A stretch of DNA of 64,000 nt from Synechococcus sp. RS9916 (GCF_000153825.1 NZ_DS022299.1:124001-188000); one strand, 5' to 3'; shown: positions 46,044 to 53,902, counted from the first letter of the stretch. Notes: generated from the letters alone by a model not told the origin. Program-made: numbers and translations.

Positions 46044-46270
46044 GAGTACACCTGTGCTGTTCTTGGTTCTAACCCTGGTCGCTGGGCAAAGGGCAAGTGG
46101 ACAGGTTCATAACTGTGAGCAGATGCGTCTATCCACAGATCAGGCGACTATCCCGTGACTCTCCACAACTGCTTGCCACTTGGATCTGAGGCTGCTGCAG
46201 AAAGGGACTGGAAGCCCTGGCCTACTGGCCCGAAATGGCTGCTAAGACTGAAGGAGTCCTGGAGACGCTG

Positions 46271-46423
46271 ATGCCTGCAGACAAAGACAAGAAGCAACAG
46301 CTGAAGGACGAGATCACTAAGGCCAAGCAGGCCATACAAGAGTTGTCTGATAACGAATTGAAGGGTGTCAGCGGCGGTGTTCGCGGAGGTCGTGTCAAGG
46401 ATCTGCCGGGTGTTCGCTACTAA
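46271..46423 (+). CDS. Double-glycine leader peptide (RiPP precursor candidate) 1
   Basis: A 50-residue peptide: MPADKDKKQQLKDEITKAKQ, AIQELSDNELKGVSGG, then VRGGRVKDLPGVRY. The leader ends in ELSDNELKGVSGG, the classical double-Gly cleavage site for C39-type exporters (PCAT), seen in bacteriocins and prochlorosin-type RiPPs. The core of 14 residues is short, basic and without Cys/Ser/Thr to modify. The first gene of a two-gene set; 34 bases before the next. No transporter or modification enzyme is in the window. Confidence 0.72.
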   Translation: MPADKDKKQQLKDEITKAKQAIQELSDNELKGVSGGVRGGRVKDLPGVRY

Positions 46424-46457
46424 CCCAGAAACTTCAACACCGAAACCCAAGGAAACA

Positions 46458-46709
46458 ATGACTGAAAAACAAGACAAGAAGCAGGAAGTCAAAGAGGAGC
46501 CAACTACGGCGGAGCAGGTGAAACAAGAACTCTCTGATGAAGCCCTTGAAGGCTTGAGTGGCGGCCTCGGCGAAGGAAAGGATTTCAAAGCCTCAGAGCC
46601 TTATATGGTTTATGCGGATGACTCCTTATTCTACGGAAAATCTGCGGCAACAATAAAGCTGAGCTGTGTGCTTTTGTCCAGTTCTGGCGATGCCTCTGTT
46701 GGGGTATAG
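46458..46709 (+). CDS. Double-glycine leader peptide (RiPP precursor candidate) 2
   Basis: An 83-residue peptide: MTEKQDKKQEVKEEPTTAEQ, VKQELSDEALEGLSGG, then a 47-residue core LGEGKDFKASEPYMVYADDS ... KLSCVLLSSSGDASVGV. The leader shares DKKQ and ELSDxxLxGxSGG with the gene before it. The core has many Ser/Ala/Asp and one Cys. A good Shine-Dalgarno (AAGGAAAC) precedes it. Probably exported as a bacteriocin- or signal-like peptide (inference). Confidence 0.72.
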   Translation: MTEKQDKKQEVKEEPTTAEQVKQELSDEALEGLSGGLGEGKDFKASEPYMVYADDSLFYGKSAATIKLSCVLLSSSGDASVGV

Positions 46710-46808
46710 CCTCTACCTGTAGGCCATTTGTAATTTACAGTCGCTAATCCTTTTGAGCGCAGATTGTTCTGGATCAAAGCTGGGTGGCTCTTCTTCTTGT
46801 AGTTCGAC

Positions 46809-47165
46809 ATGATTATCCACGCAAATGTTCATTTTTTGATAGCCACTCTGCTTGCTATCTCAAGAATTTTGACTACTAGCTCTGCAGCTCATTCCCAAGA
46901 AAGAGTCATAAGTGCGAATTGTGGCAAGGCCGGAATTGTCACACTAAAGATATCTAATAACCAAGCTCACTTAAAAATACCGAAATTACGTCTTTTGATT
47001 GGAGGCTCAGTCTTCAGCTCTTGGGGTGGGCAATCCACCTCGTTTTCCTCTTCTGATAATAAGGTTTCCTTTGTGACAACAAGGGGCCATGGTGCTGGTC
47101 AATTGATAGATCACACCGAACTAAAAATGGAGAGTGGTGTCTTCTCGTGTATAGCATTAAACTAA
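46809..47165 (+). CDS. AT-rich secreted hypothetical protein
   Basis: A 118-residue protein with a signal peptide (HANVHFLIATLLAISRILTTSSAAHS). The mature part is beta-rich (NCGKAGIVTLKISNNQAHLKIPKLRLLIGG, SSDNKVSFVTTRGHGAGQ) with two Cys. The sequence is far more AT-rich than its surroundings, as is the next gene, pointing to horizontal acquisition. Not recognised. Confidence 0.62.
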   Translation: MIIHANVHFLIATLLAISRILTTSSAAHSQERVISANCGKAGIVTLKISNNQAHLKIPKLRLLIGGSVFSSWGGQSTSFSSSDNKVSFVTTRGHGAGQLIDHTELKMESGVFSCIALN

Positions 47166-47286
47166 ATCAACTTCATTGTGCCCTAACTCTCACTAGTTAT
47201 TTGCGAAAATGATATACACAATGACAGAAAAGGCACTTTGCGCTAAGATTAGTTCGCTATTCGCTTTTCAAAGAAAAGCCAAATAC

Positions 47287-47766
47287 ATGAATATCCAAAA
47301 AAAGTTTGCAATGCCTCTTGTTTGTGTTTCTATTCTTTGCACGGCCTGTGTGGAATCCCCGTCGCCCGATCAGCAAAGTAGAGCTAAATCTGCAAACCTC
47401 GATCAACCCGTACATAGCGAATATCTTTGGAACATTGCCAAGGAATTTGAGAATAACTCTATAGTTGCAGAGGATAAATATCTATTCAAACCGATCGAAC
47501 TAAAGGGATTAAAGGTTACTGATATAGACGATGGAGTCAGAAACGAATCTGTTGAGATTGACCTATCGGCAACTATTCCTCCTGGTGGTTCATGGCAACT
47601 CTTTGCACCTTCCTCTTCATGCGAAGTTGAAAGAAGCCATCCAGCAGTCAGAGCACTACAAAAAGGCGATAATGTGACAGTTAGAGGTGTTTTCGTTAGT
47701 GAATCTATGGGGCTAAGGATGAATCCGTGTAAGTTTTTTATCCCAAGAACAGGCCAATGGCATTAA
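47287..47766 (+). CDS. AT-rich lipoprotein, OB-fold-like
   Basis: A 159-residue protein with a lipobox signal (MPLVCVSILCTACVES). The mature part is acidic with a beta pattern: KPIELKGLKVTDIDDGVRNE, PPGGSWQLFAPSSSCEVERSH, QKGDNVTVRGVFVSESMGLR, resembling the OB-fold tRNA_anti-like lipoproteins (G-D-x-V-x-V-R-G-x-F/V). Function unknown. AT-rich like its neighbour. Start set by the signal peptide; the upstream frame is not credible. Confidence 0.6.
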   Translation: MNIQKKFAMPLVCVSILCTACVESPSPDQQSRAKSANLDQPVHSEYLWNIAKEFENNSIVAEDKYLFKPIELKGLKVTDIDDGVRNESVEIDLSATIPPGGSWQLFAPSSSCEVERSHPAVRALQKGDNVTVRGVFVSESMGLRMNPCKFFIPRTGQWH

Positions 47767-47909
47767 ACCAAAAACCACAAGAATGGTTTCGCGTCATTAC
47801 TTATAGCTCGTACAAATTCATGCTAAATCTGCAGATTCATTTGCCAAAGCGATGACGCGTAAGGAGACCAAGACGATGTAGTCGGTGTCGATCGTGGACT
47901 TGTGCCTAT

Positions 47910-48347
47910 TTAATAACGCGTGCAGGCACCCTGAGCTGTGACTAAAAACTTTGGAAATTCCCTGCTTTGCGATGTCAGGAAATAAAATTTTCCGCTCTTC
48001 CTGAAGATCGTTACTTCTGTTTTTGTGTGCAGGATCTGCTGATAGAGCTGAACTCCTTCTCCGTCAAAGATTGCTGCACCCCAGGGGCCCCAAGGATCCC
48101 AAGTGTCTTCATCAACAGGCTCCCGAATTCGGGCATTTCCGTTTGACTCGTTGACCATGGCCATCAATCGGATGTCGACCTTTTCTGTCGCGGGTTGATC
48201 TCCTGGTGCGTCAGTGAATGTGGTAGTGCCTTTTGCTTCGCACCAAAAATGCTCAAGCCCGGTCTCCTCAGCGTTTGCAGTGAGTAGAGGATTCGCAAGA
48301 GCGATTGCCAGGAGAGAGACGGAAGACGCAATGGCGGAACGAAGCAT
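47910..48347 (-). CDS. Secreted hypothetical protein
   Basis: A 145-residue protein with a signal peptide (SVSLLAIALANPLLTANAEE). The mature part is beta-rich (HFWCEAKGTTTFTDAPGDQP, EDTWDPWGPWGAAIFDGEGV, SGKFYFLTSQSREFPKFL) with two Cys. Possibly a small exported binding domain. Not recognised. Confidence 0.6.
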   Translation of the reverse strand: MLRSAIASSVSLLAIALANPLLTANAEETGLEHFWCEAKGTTTFTDAPGDQPATEKVDIRLMAMVNESNGNARIREPVDEDTWDPWGPWGAAIFDGEGVQLYQQILHTKTEVTIFRKSGKFYFLTSQSREFPKFLVTAQGACTRY

Positions 48348-48500
48348 TGTCTTTGATCTCGCAAACAGTGACGATCTCAGGCCACTCTATGAGGATCAAT
48401 ATGAGTGTGTGCTTGCAGGTATGTAGCGCATAGATCATGAATAGCTTGAAACCATCCAGCCCTCAGTCGAACCAGTGCGTGAGCTTGTGGCTGCCCGACT

Positions 48501-48803
48501 TCAGATACAACAAATCACCAGGGCATGGGCAACCCTTTGCCCCACCTGATTGTGGCTCAGCTCTTTAAGCGGCGGCACCTCTGACGGTGACTTCGCGCGC
48601 ATCAAAAGGGCGCGCCTGCTCGGGCTCCCCTTAGGTCCGCACGCGTCCTTGTCGCTGACGCCCATTGGCACCAGGAGGACTGGCTTGCGCCCCACTTTGA
48701 TTTCGAGCTCATCACCGGCGGTGACCTTAAGCATTGCGGTGTAGGCCTTGCCGACGAGCTTCAAATTTGTATTAGTGATCTCAGTGGGCTTTGTCGTGAA
48801 TGG
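48501..48803 (-). pseudogene. Truncated cyAbrB transcription factor
   Basis: The frame reads FTTKPTEITNTNLKLVGKAY, then TAMLKVTAGDELEIKVGRKP and VLLVPMGV. This aligns with the C-terminal domain of cyanobacterial AbrB (RKLSxTTKVxFNGNLLIGKAY, TxMxxxxPGDEFEIKLGRKxIxLIPVG). The N-terminal half is missing and an in-frame stop lies just upstream of the FTTK stretch; no ATG begins the domain. Past the domain the frame runs on into unrelated sequence. A decayed copy or a free C-terminal domain. Confidence 0.68.
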
Positions 48804-48894
48804 CTTCTCTCAGGGGGCATGCAATTCATTCCCATCGTTCAATCTCTACCAATGCCGGTGTTGTGGCTCTACCCTCTCTCAAGAAGGAGGGCAA

Positions 48895-49242
48895 ATGGAG
48901 ACTTCTTTCTCTCGATTTGAGGTTGTATTCATGTTCGTGCTGCTTCTTCTTTTGGTTCTATTGCTCGTTCTTTTTGTTGCGAGCCTGGTGGCCTCTGTCT
49001 TGATGCTTTATATGGGCTGGCGCGTAGGGCCTGTGCTGAGGAAAGACAGTATTTTTTGCTTCTTGAGCATCGTCCTTGGAGTTTTTCTATGGGTGGTTGT
49101 GTTGTCATTCTTGTTTGAACCGATGTTTGCGAGGGCCGATAATCCTATTTATTATGTGTTTTATACAGCTGCTGCAGGTGCTACTCCATTTGCCGCATTC
49201 CCTGGAATCGTCTTATTCAGTGGCAAAAAAACCAAACCGTAA
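48895..49242 (+). CDS. Membrane protein with three to four helices
   Basis: A 115-residue very hydrophobic protein with a strong Shine-Dalgarno (AAGGAGGG) 6 bases upstream. Helices: FEVVFMFVLLLLLVLLLVLFVASLVASVLML, FCFLSIVLGVFLWVVVLSFLF, YYVFYTAAAGATPFAAFPGIVLF, with a basic end (GKKTKP). AT-rich. Not recognised. Confidence 0.58.
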   Translation: METSFSRFEVVFMFVLLLLLVLLLVLFVASLVASVLMLYMGWRVGPVLRKDSIFCFLSIVLGVFLWVVVLSFLFEPMFARADNPIYYVFYTAAAGATPFAAFPGIVLFSGKKTKP

Positions 49243-49403
49243 GAGGCACTGGGATGTCAGCTTGGTGTCCCAGGCAATGCTTGTGCCGATGAAGCCTGGC
49301 GTTTTCAGGAGCTGTCCTGAGGTGTTTCCTTTGAAGCGGGTTAGGGCTGCTGGTTGTCACCTGGCAGCCCTGTCGTTCTGATCAACGCTCCCGTGATGGG
49401 TGG

Positions 49404-49919
49404 TCAGCCCCCATCCACCTGGCAGCCGATCAATGCGCCCGCTGCCCCCCCGACGGGAACACCGATCCAGCGGCCGTCGCCCCGAGACAGGGCAGCCCCC
49501 AATCCAGCCCCCACTAGACCCCCGATCACGCTGCCTTCAATGCAGCTGTTGGTGTCAGGGTTGTTGACCCGAGTGCCATGGCGATCGTCGTGATTGTGGC
49601 GATTCCAGTTGGCGCGCTGCCAATTGGCTCGCTCCCATTGCTGTCGACGCCAAGCGTTTCGTCTCCAGTGGCTGCGTTGCCAGTCGTGCCGTCGCCCTTG
49701 GTTGTGGTGCCAGTGGGCGCGGCGCCAATCGGACTGTCTCCAGTGGCGGTGGCCTGCCGGCTGGTGCGCAGGGGCGACGTTCGTCCGCACCACGGTGCGT
49801 TCGATGGTCCGTTCCACTGGGCGGTTGTCACCCACCGCGTGGCTTGCGAAGGGGTGAGCCAGGGATGGTGTGGCCGATGAGGCCATTAACAACGCCACCG
49901 CAATCGGAGTTTTGGTCAT
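49404..49919 (-). CDS. Secreted glycine-zipper protein with Trp/Arg/His-rich repeats
   Basis: A 171-residue protein with a signal peptide (MTKTPIAVALLMASSATPSLAHP). Residues about 60-110 are a low-complexity run rich in Trp, Arg and His (WRRAHWHHNQGRRHDWQRSH, WRRNAWRRQQWERANWQRAN). The end is a glycine-zipper helix pair (SVIGGLVGAGLGAALSRGDG, VPVGGAAGALIGCQV) typical of small membrane-inserting outer-membrane lipoproteins. A striking and unusual combination; function unknown. Confidence 0.68.
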   Translation of the reverse strand: MTKTPIAVALLMASSATPSLAHPFASHAVGDNRPVERTIERTVVRTNVAPAHQPAGHRHWRQSDWRRAHWHHNQGRRHDWQRSHWRRNAWRRQQWERANWQRANWNRHNHDDRHGTRVNNPDTNSCIEGSVIGGLVGAGLGAALSRGDGRWIGVPVGGAAGALIGCQVDGG

Positions 49920-50023
49920 GGCTTATCTGCCGTTGCTCCATCACCCTGCTGGTTGTTGCCCCCCTGGAGGTGACTGAGTGTCTGCAGGAATGCGGCCAGA
50001 TGTGACTGTTGCGTCTGGGGCCC

Positions 50024-50131
50024 TCAGCGTCGGCGGCCGAGCATTGCAATCCAGAGGGCGAACAGGGTGCCCACAGGCACCACGATCACCAGCAGCTGAA
50101 CAATCACGAATTGGCGAACGTCGGGGTCCAT
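50024..50131 (-). CDS. 35-residue single-helix membrane protein
   Basis: MDPDVRQFVIVQLLVIVVPV, then GTLFALWIAMLGRRR. One hydrophobic helix with a basic C-terminus, a plausible small membrane subunit or regulator. Same strand as the next gene upstream, with 7 bases between. Not recognised. Confidence 0.5.
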   Translation of the reverse strand: MDPDVRQFVIVQLLVIVVPVGTLFALWIAMLGRRR

Positions 50132-50138
50132 CTCCGAT

Positions 50139-50303
50139 TCAGGAGGCTTCTCCAAACATGCGACGAATGTCGCTCAACTGCAGAAGATTGATCTTTTTGC
50201 GAATGCTTTTGCAGGCCTCGCAGAAACAGAGGTTGTTCAGTGAATCGTTGCGATGCAACTGGTAGGACAAAATTAATGCTTCGTCTTTCAGGGAACGTTC
50301 CAT
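50139..50303 (-). CDS. 54-residue protein with CxCxxC motif
   Basis: MERSLKDEALILSYQLHRND, then SLNNLCFCEACKSIRKKINL, LQLSDIRRMFGEAS. CFCEAC could bind metal or be redox-active. Coupled in a short operon with the 35-residue membrane protein. Not recognised. Confidence 0.55.
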   Translation of the reverse strand: MERSLKDEALILSYQLHRNDSLNNLCFCEACKSIRKKINLLQLSDIRRMFGEAS

Positions 50304-50405
50304 CACAAGACGACAGGGCTGAGTTCACTCACAACACCCTGTCTGTGAGGGTGCGTCAAGGTGTGTGATGTCAGCAAATCCCAAATTCAATCTGTGCTTT
50401 TGGAT

Positions 50406-50687
50406 TCACTTTGTGTGCGCCTGATCAGGGCTGGTTGTGGTGGTGCGCAGTTGATGCATGGCCAGGTCTAGGGCCGCACGACTGCGCAACAACAACTGGT
50501 GTTGCTCGGGGTTAAAGGCAGCAAAAGCCGGGCTGTTCAGCTCTCCCAGAATCAATTCCAGGTCGTTGCAGATGTAATGCACTTTGGAAGCTAGATCCCG
50601 GCGTGCTTCGCGTTGTCGTTGGAGGGTGGCGTCCGCTGCATAAGCCGCGAGCCAGGCTCGCGACACCGCATCGGGAATTGGGCTCAT
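50406..50687 (-). CDS. Small helical protein
   Basis: A 93-residue protein: MSPIPDAVSRAWLAAYAADA, TLQRQREARRDLASKVHYICNDLELILGELNS, HQLLLRSRAALDLAMHQLRTTT. All helical and Ala/Arg/Leu rich. Start at 50687; the longer frame is not credible. Not recognised. Confidence 0.55.
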   Translation of the reverse strand: MSPIPDAVSRAWLAAYAADATLQRQREARRDLASKVHYICNDLELILGELNSPAFAAFNPEQHQLLLRSRAALDLAMHQLRTTTTSPDQAHTK

Positions 50688-50889
50688 GGTCGGTGTGTTC
50701 TCGGCTGCCGACGACGCTATGAACGGCTTTGGTTGGTCACTGTGCGTTGGATCAACCGTGGGCCTTGGATCGGTCACAGGAGTGCTCCTGGGCCCGACCA
50801 TTCAATCGGGAGCGTGGCGTTCCGTCGTTATCAACCGGTTAGCAGTCGGTTGGCATCGGTTGAACAGGCACCGCTCATGTGGGCCGGGT

Positions 50890-50988
50890 TCAGTTGATCG
50901 GACTCAGTCCCCGCACCAGCACGGATTCGTAGATCGCGACTCCAAGCAGTGAGGTGAGCATTCCGATCACCAGCAGCTTGCCGCTCAT
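50890..50988 (-). CDS. 32-residue single-helix membrane peptide
   Basis: MSGKLLVIGMLTSLLGVAIY, then ESVLVRGLSPIN. One short hydrophobic helix; directly upstream of a metallopeptidase gene on the same strand. May be a small subunit or a chance frame. Not recognised. Confidence 0.42.
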   Translation of the reverse strand: MSGKLLVIGMLTSLLGVAIYESVLVRGLSPIN

Positions 50989-51011
50989 TGCTCACGCTTC
51001 AATTGCGCGGA

Positions 51012-52130
51012 TCATGACGCGTCCGTCTCCGCTTGCCCACGCATTGGTTGGCAGGAACGGGCTGCGATCACCGCGGCTTGCTTCTTGCGGTCGCCTTTCA
51101 GGGGTTGCCGTCGGATGCCATCTCCATCGATGTCGAACGTGCCGCGTTGGCAATCGATCCGCATCGTGCGCAGTCGGTACCAGCCCTCAGGCTTGGCTTT
51201 GCCCTGTTGTTGCAGGGCATTGGCGCATGAGGATGAACTACCGGTTCCGCAACTCACGACTCCGAGAACAGCGCTGAACAGATTGCCGGCGATCTGTCGG
51301 CCCCGTTCGATTTCAAAGCGATACACCTCCGCTGTGACCCGACGGGGGCCACGGGGTGTGTTGTCGCCCATGGCAGTGCTTCTGCTGCCGCGGCGGTTGG
51401 TCACCCGTGAGAACGTCTCTGGAGTGTCCATGCTCCAGTCCCCATGGATCATTCCCGGTGCCCAGTCGTCGGCGACGCCGGCGATGAAGGCCTGATATCG
51501 GGCTTTGGGGTTGTTGTGGGGGGAGTTGATGTGGAAATCGCCGATGCTGAAAAACAGATTGGCGGCATCGGTGAAGCCCTTGACGCTGAGAGCGTCGTTT
51601 TGCATCAGCCAGGCCAGGTAACGACCGGCGCGCCAATCCGCAGCATCCTCCTCTCGCCTGCTGTAAGTGCCTCGATTGCTGTGGTGGTTCACGTGATGGC
51701 CCCATTCATGGGCCAGCACCGTCAACGCCAGCAGTTGCTCGCGGGTTTGAGAAAACCTCTGGGTGCGCTGCATCCCCCGGGTGCTGAGGCTGATCTCATT
51801 GGATTCCGGGCAGTAGGCGTTCGGCCTCCGCCCTTTGCCGCAGCCGGAGAAGCGTGCGTTGCCGTGCAACAGGGTCACAGCCGGGAGGTCTTCCACCCGG
51901 TCCTTGGCCACCTGGCGCCAATAGAGGCCCAGCATGGTGTGGTGGGCTTCCAAATAGCTTGTCTGGGTGCGTCCTTCGCTGATGTCGAGGCGAAAGTGAC
52001 GCAGGGTTTCCAGTTGCTCCTCGACGCTGATACCAGGGCTGCTGTTGTTGGTTTGGGCGTTGGCCGGAAACACCAGCAGCTGGCTGAGGCTGAAGGCCAG
52101 GAACAGGCGCAGTCCGAGTGCAGGTTGCAT
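51012..52130 (-). CDS. Neutral zinc metallopeptidase (YpfJ family), secreted
   Basis: A 372-residue protein with a signal peptide (LFLAFSLSQLLVFPANAQ). The zinc motif is LALTVLAHEWGHHVNHHS (HEWGH) followed by YSRREEDAADWRAGRYL (the Glu/Asp third ligand region) and CPESNEISLSTRGM before it, which is the YpfJ pattern (C-P-x-x-x-x-I-x-L). A roughly 130-residue C-terminal extension holds Cys pairs and an acidic FDIDGDGIRR loop like an FG-GAP/Ca site. Function: unknown exported peptidase. Confidence 0.85.
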   Translation of the reverse strand: MQPALGLRLFLAFSLSQLLVFPANAQTNNSSPGISVEEQLETLRHFRLDISEGRTQTSYLEAHHTMLGLYWRQVAKDRVEDLPAVTLLHGNARFSGCGKGRRPNAYCPESNEISLSTRGMQRTQRFSQTREQLLALTVLAHEWGHHVNHHSNRGTYSRREEDAADWRAGRYLAWLMQNDALSVKGFTDAANLFFSIGDFHINSPHNNPKARYQAFIAGVADDWAPGMIHGDWSMDTPETFSRVTNRRGSRSTAMGDNTPRGPRRVTAEVYRFEIERGRQIAGNLFSAVLGVVSCGTGSSSSCANALQQQGKAKPEGWYRLRTMRIDCQRGTFDIDGDGIRRQPLKGDRKKQAAVIAARSCQPMRGQAETDAS

Positions 52131-52213
52131 CCGTGCTGGGGCGAACAGCCCAAGGTCACTGCCCCGAATTCAATCATCGTTGCTATGAACGAAACAGCTG
52201 CTTTGGTGTTGCG

Positions 52214-52378
52214 ATGTCCGTCTTCACCTCCGCGTTGTCGTCGTTGATCGCCGATCCATCAGCCCTGAGGGACACGGCTGTGATCACCGGTGTCTCGACC
52301 CTCACCCTGATTGGCCTGTTGTATGGACTGCGGGAACTGGGTCGTGAGATTCGACTGTTCCGCAAAGTCAAAGCCTGA
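52214..52378 (+). CDS. 54-residue single-helix membrane protein
   Basis: MSVFTSALSSLIADPSALRD, then TAVITGVSTLTLIGLLYGLRELGREIRLFRKVKA. A hydrophobic helix followed by a basic amphipathic tail. Divergent from the YpfJ gene. Start chosen at 52214; not recognised. Confidence 0.5.
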   Translation: MSVFTSALSSLIADPSALRDTAVITGVSTLTLIGLLYGLRELGREIRLFRKVKA

Positions 52379-52405
52379 TGTGGTGAACAAGATTCGCGCT
52401 GTTCA

Positions 52406-52654
52406 TCAGGGCTGATTCCTGTTCAGGCGCTGGTTGTGTTGCGCTTTCCAGCGCCGCCTCAGCTTCCGGATCTGGGGTATGGCGAGAAAGTCCATGAAGG
52501 CAAAGGTGGCAACGCAGGGCCAGAAGCCTTTGGCGATCAGAGAGCAGATCAGTCGCGAGCTGTCGTGCTGACAGATCACCAGTTCAGCCAACCAATAGAT
52601 CGCGATCTTGATCGCGAACATGCAGCACCCCTTGATCAGATCATCCCTGTTCAC
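52406..52654 (-). CDS. Small membrane protein
   Basis: An 82-residue protein: MNRDDLIKGCCMFAIKIAIY, WLAELVICQHDSSRLICSLIAKGFWPCVATFAFMDFL, and a basic tail (IPQIRKLRRRWKAQHNQRLN). About two membrane segments and several Cys. Its ATG overlaps the stop of the preceding gene (ATGA), so they form an operon with trpF upstream. Not recognised. Confidence 0.55.
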   Translation of the reverse strand: MNRDDLIKGCCMFAIKIAIYWLAELVICQHDSSRLICSLIAKGFWPCVATFAFMDFLAIPQIRKLRRRWKAQHNQRLNRNQP

Positions 52655-52815
52655 AGCTGCAGCACCAACCAGGCCAGTCCGCAGCTCACCACCAGCGAAA
52701 CCACCCCCACCAAGGCCTTCCAGAACCGGGGGTCATTGGGTTGAAACACCAGGGTGGTGCGCAGGTCGCTCATCACGCTATCGGCGCTGGCTTGGTTGGT
52801 TGTTCCTTCCTTCAT
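52651..52815 (-). CDS. Small membrane protein
   Basis: 54 residues from 52815 (or 40 from 52773): MKEGTTNQASADSVMSDLRT, TLVFQPNDPRFWKALVGVVS, LVVSCGLAWLVLQL. The C-terminal half is a membrane helix. From 52815 it overlaps the trpF end by 38 bases; from 52773 it follows the stop by 4. Coupled to the next gene. Not recognised. Confidence 0.5.
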   Translation of the reverse strand: MKEGTTNQASADSVMSDLRTTLVFQPNDPRFWKALVGVVSLVVSCGLAWLVLQL

Positions 52816-53458
52816 CGCTCTTGGCAAGAGCAATGAATTCAGCCATGCGCTTGAGGCATTGAAAACCGTCACTGCCTTTGACGCCGCTGTTCACATCCAC
52901 GCCCCAGGGGTTCACCCTGGCAATGGCCTGGCGCACATTGTCGGGGTTGAGTCCACCGGCCAGCAGCACTGGGGTGGAGCTTTGCTGCACCAGGCGAGCG
53001 GTCTGGTTCCAGTCATGGGTCAGGCCGGTGCCGCCAACCTGGCCGGTGCTGGGATTGCTGCTGTCGGCCACAACGCCATCCACCACGGCGGCGTAGCGCT
53101 CCACCAGCGCCACGGGGTCAGCCTGATCACAATGCACGGCTTTGATCAGCGTCAGCCCTGGGTGCAGGCGACGCACCTGGGCCACCGCATCCACAGCCAT
53201 CGGGCTGTGAATCTGCACGGCTGCCGGGCGCACCTGGTTGATCAGCGCCAGCAGTGCGCTGGGCTCGCTGAGGTGGCTCACCAGAACGCCACTGACGAAA
53301 GGCGGAAGCGTCGCAAGAATCGCGCGTGCATCGGCTGCGCTGACGAAATGGGCGCTGGGGTGGAGCTGGCCCACCAGCACTCCCACTGCATCGGCTCCCA
53401 GCCGTGCTGCCGTAAGGGCGTCGTCGGGGCGACGGATACCGCAGATCTTCACGCGCAT
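52778..53458 (-). CDS. Phosphoribosylanthranilate isomerase family (TrpF-like)
   Basis: A 226-residue (beta/alpha)8 protein. MRVKICGIRRPDDALTAARL contains the KICGI catalytic-Cys motif; ADSSNPSTGQVGGTGLTHDW has the catalytic Asp and phosphate-binding GGTG; PVLLAGGLNPDNVRQAI and GVDVNSGVKGSDG complete the signature. It catalyses the Amadori rearrangement in tryptophan synthesis in standard members. The middle (LVGQLHPSAHFVSAADARAI) is more diverged than usual, so a paralogue with another substrate is possible. Start at 53458; the upstream frame overlaps the MIF gene. Confidence 0.8.
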   Translation of the reverse strand: MRVKICGIRRPDDALTAARLGADAVGVLVGQLHPSAHFVSAADARAILATLPPFVSGVLVSHLSEPSALLALINQVRPAAVQIHSPMAVDAVAQVRRLHPGLTLIKAVHCDQADPVALVERYAAVVDGVVADSSNPSTGQVGGTGLTHDWNQTARLVQQSSTPVLLAGGLNPDNVRQAIARVNPWGVDVNSGVKGSDGFQCLKRMAEFIALAKSDEGRNNQPSQRR

Positions 53459-53518
53459 CTGCTGTTTTGCATGCCCCCAACACGATGGCAGGATGCCGAA
53501 ACTGCCGCTCGGTCGCCC

Positions 53519-53857
53519 GTGCCCCTGATCAACGTGCGCACCTCCCTTGCCTCTGTTGACGATGCCGAGGTTCTGCTCAAACAGTTGTCGGCCCTGCTTG
53601 CTGAGCAGACCGGCAAGCCTGAGGCCTACGTGATGACGCTGATGGAGACCGGAGTGCCCATGACCTTCGCGGGCAGCACCGATCCCTGCGCTTATGTGGA
53701 GGTCAAGTCGATCGGAGCACTGAAGCCACCGGCGATGACGGCGGTCTTCAGTGAGCTGATCAGTGCGCGCACCGGCATCCCCGCCAATCGCATCTACATC
53801 GGTTTCGACGATGTGCAGGCCAGTGCCTGGGGGTGGAACGGCCGCACCTTTGGTTGA
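53519..53857 (+). CDS. MIF/tautomerase superfamily protein
   Basis: A 112-residue protein from a GTG: the sequence begins MPLINVRTSLASVDDAEVLL, so Pro-2 (the catalytic proton-transfer Pro) is present. KPEAYVMTLMETGVPMTFAGSTDPCAYVEVKSIG and IPANRIYIGFDDVQASAWGWNG, with the final NG motif of MIF, complete the fold. Phenylpyruvate-tautomerase-like activity is expected; the physiological role in cyanobacteria is unknown. Only the GTG at 53519 gives the Pro. Confidence 0.9.
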   Translation: MPLINVRTSLASVDDAEVLLKQLSALLAEQTGKPEAYVMTLMETGVPMTFAGSTDPCAYVEVKSIGALKPPAMTAVFSELISARTGIPANRIYIGFDDVQASAWGWNGRTFG

Positions 53858-53874
53858 CCCTGGTTTGCGCCAAT

Positions 53875-53902
53875 AAAAAAGCCGAGGCCCCCACCTCGAC
53901 TT
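53875..53902 (-). terminator. Rho-independent terminator
   Basis: GCCGAGG-CCCCCA-CCTCGaC with six A at its left. It would end the minus-strand gene at 54050-54223 or act between the convergent pair. Confidence 0.65.

Noticed and set aside
46148-46588. Minus-strand frame opposite the double-Gly peptides
   Set aside because: Ser/Leu-rich antisense reading; the plus-strand peptides have good leaders and Shine-Dalgarno sites.
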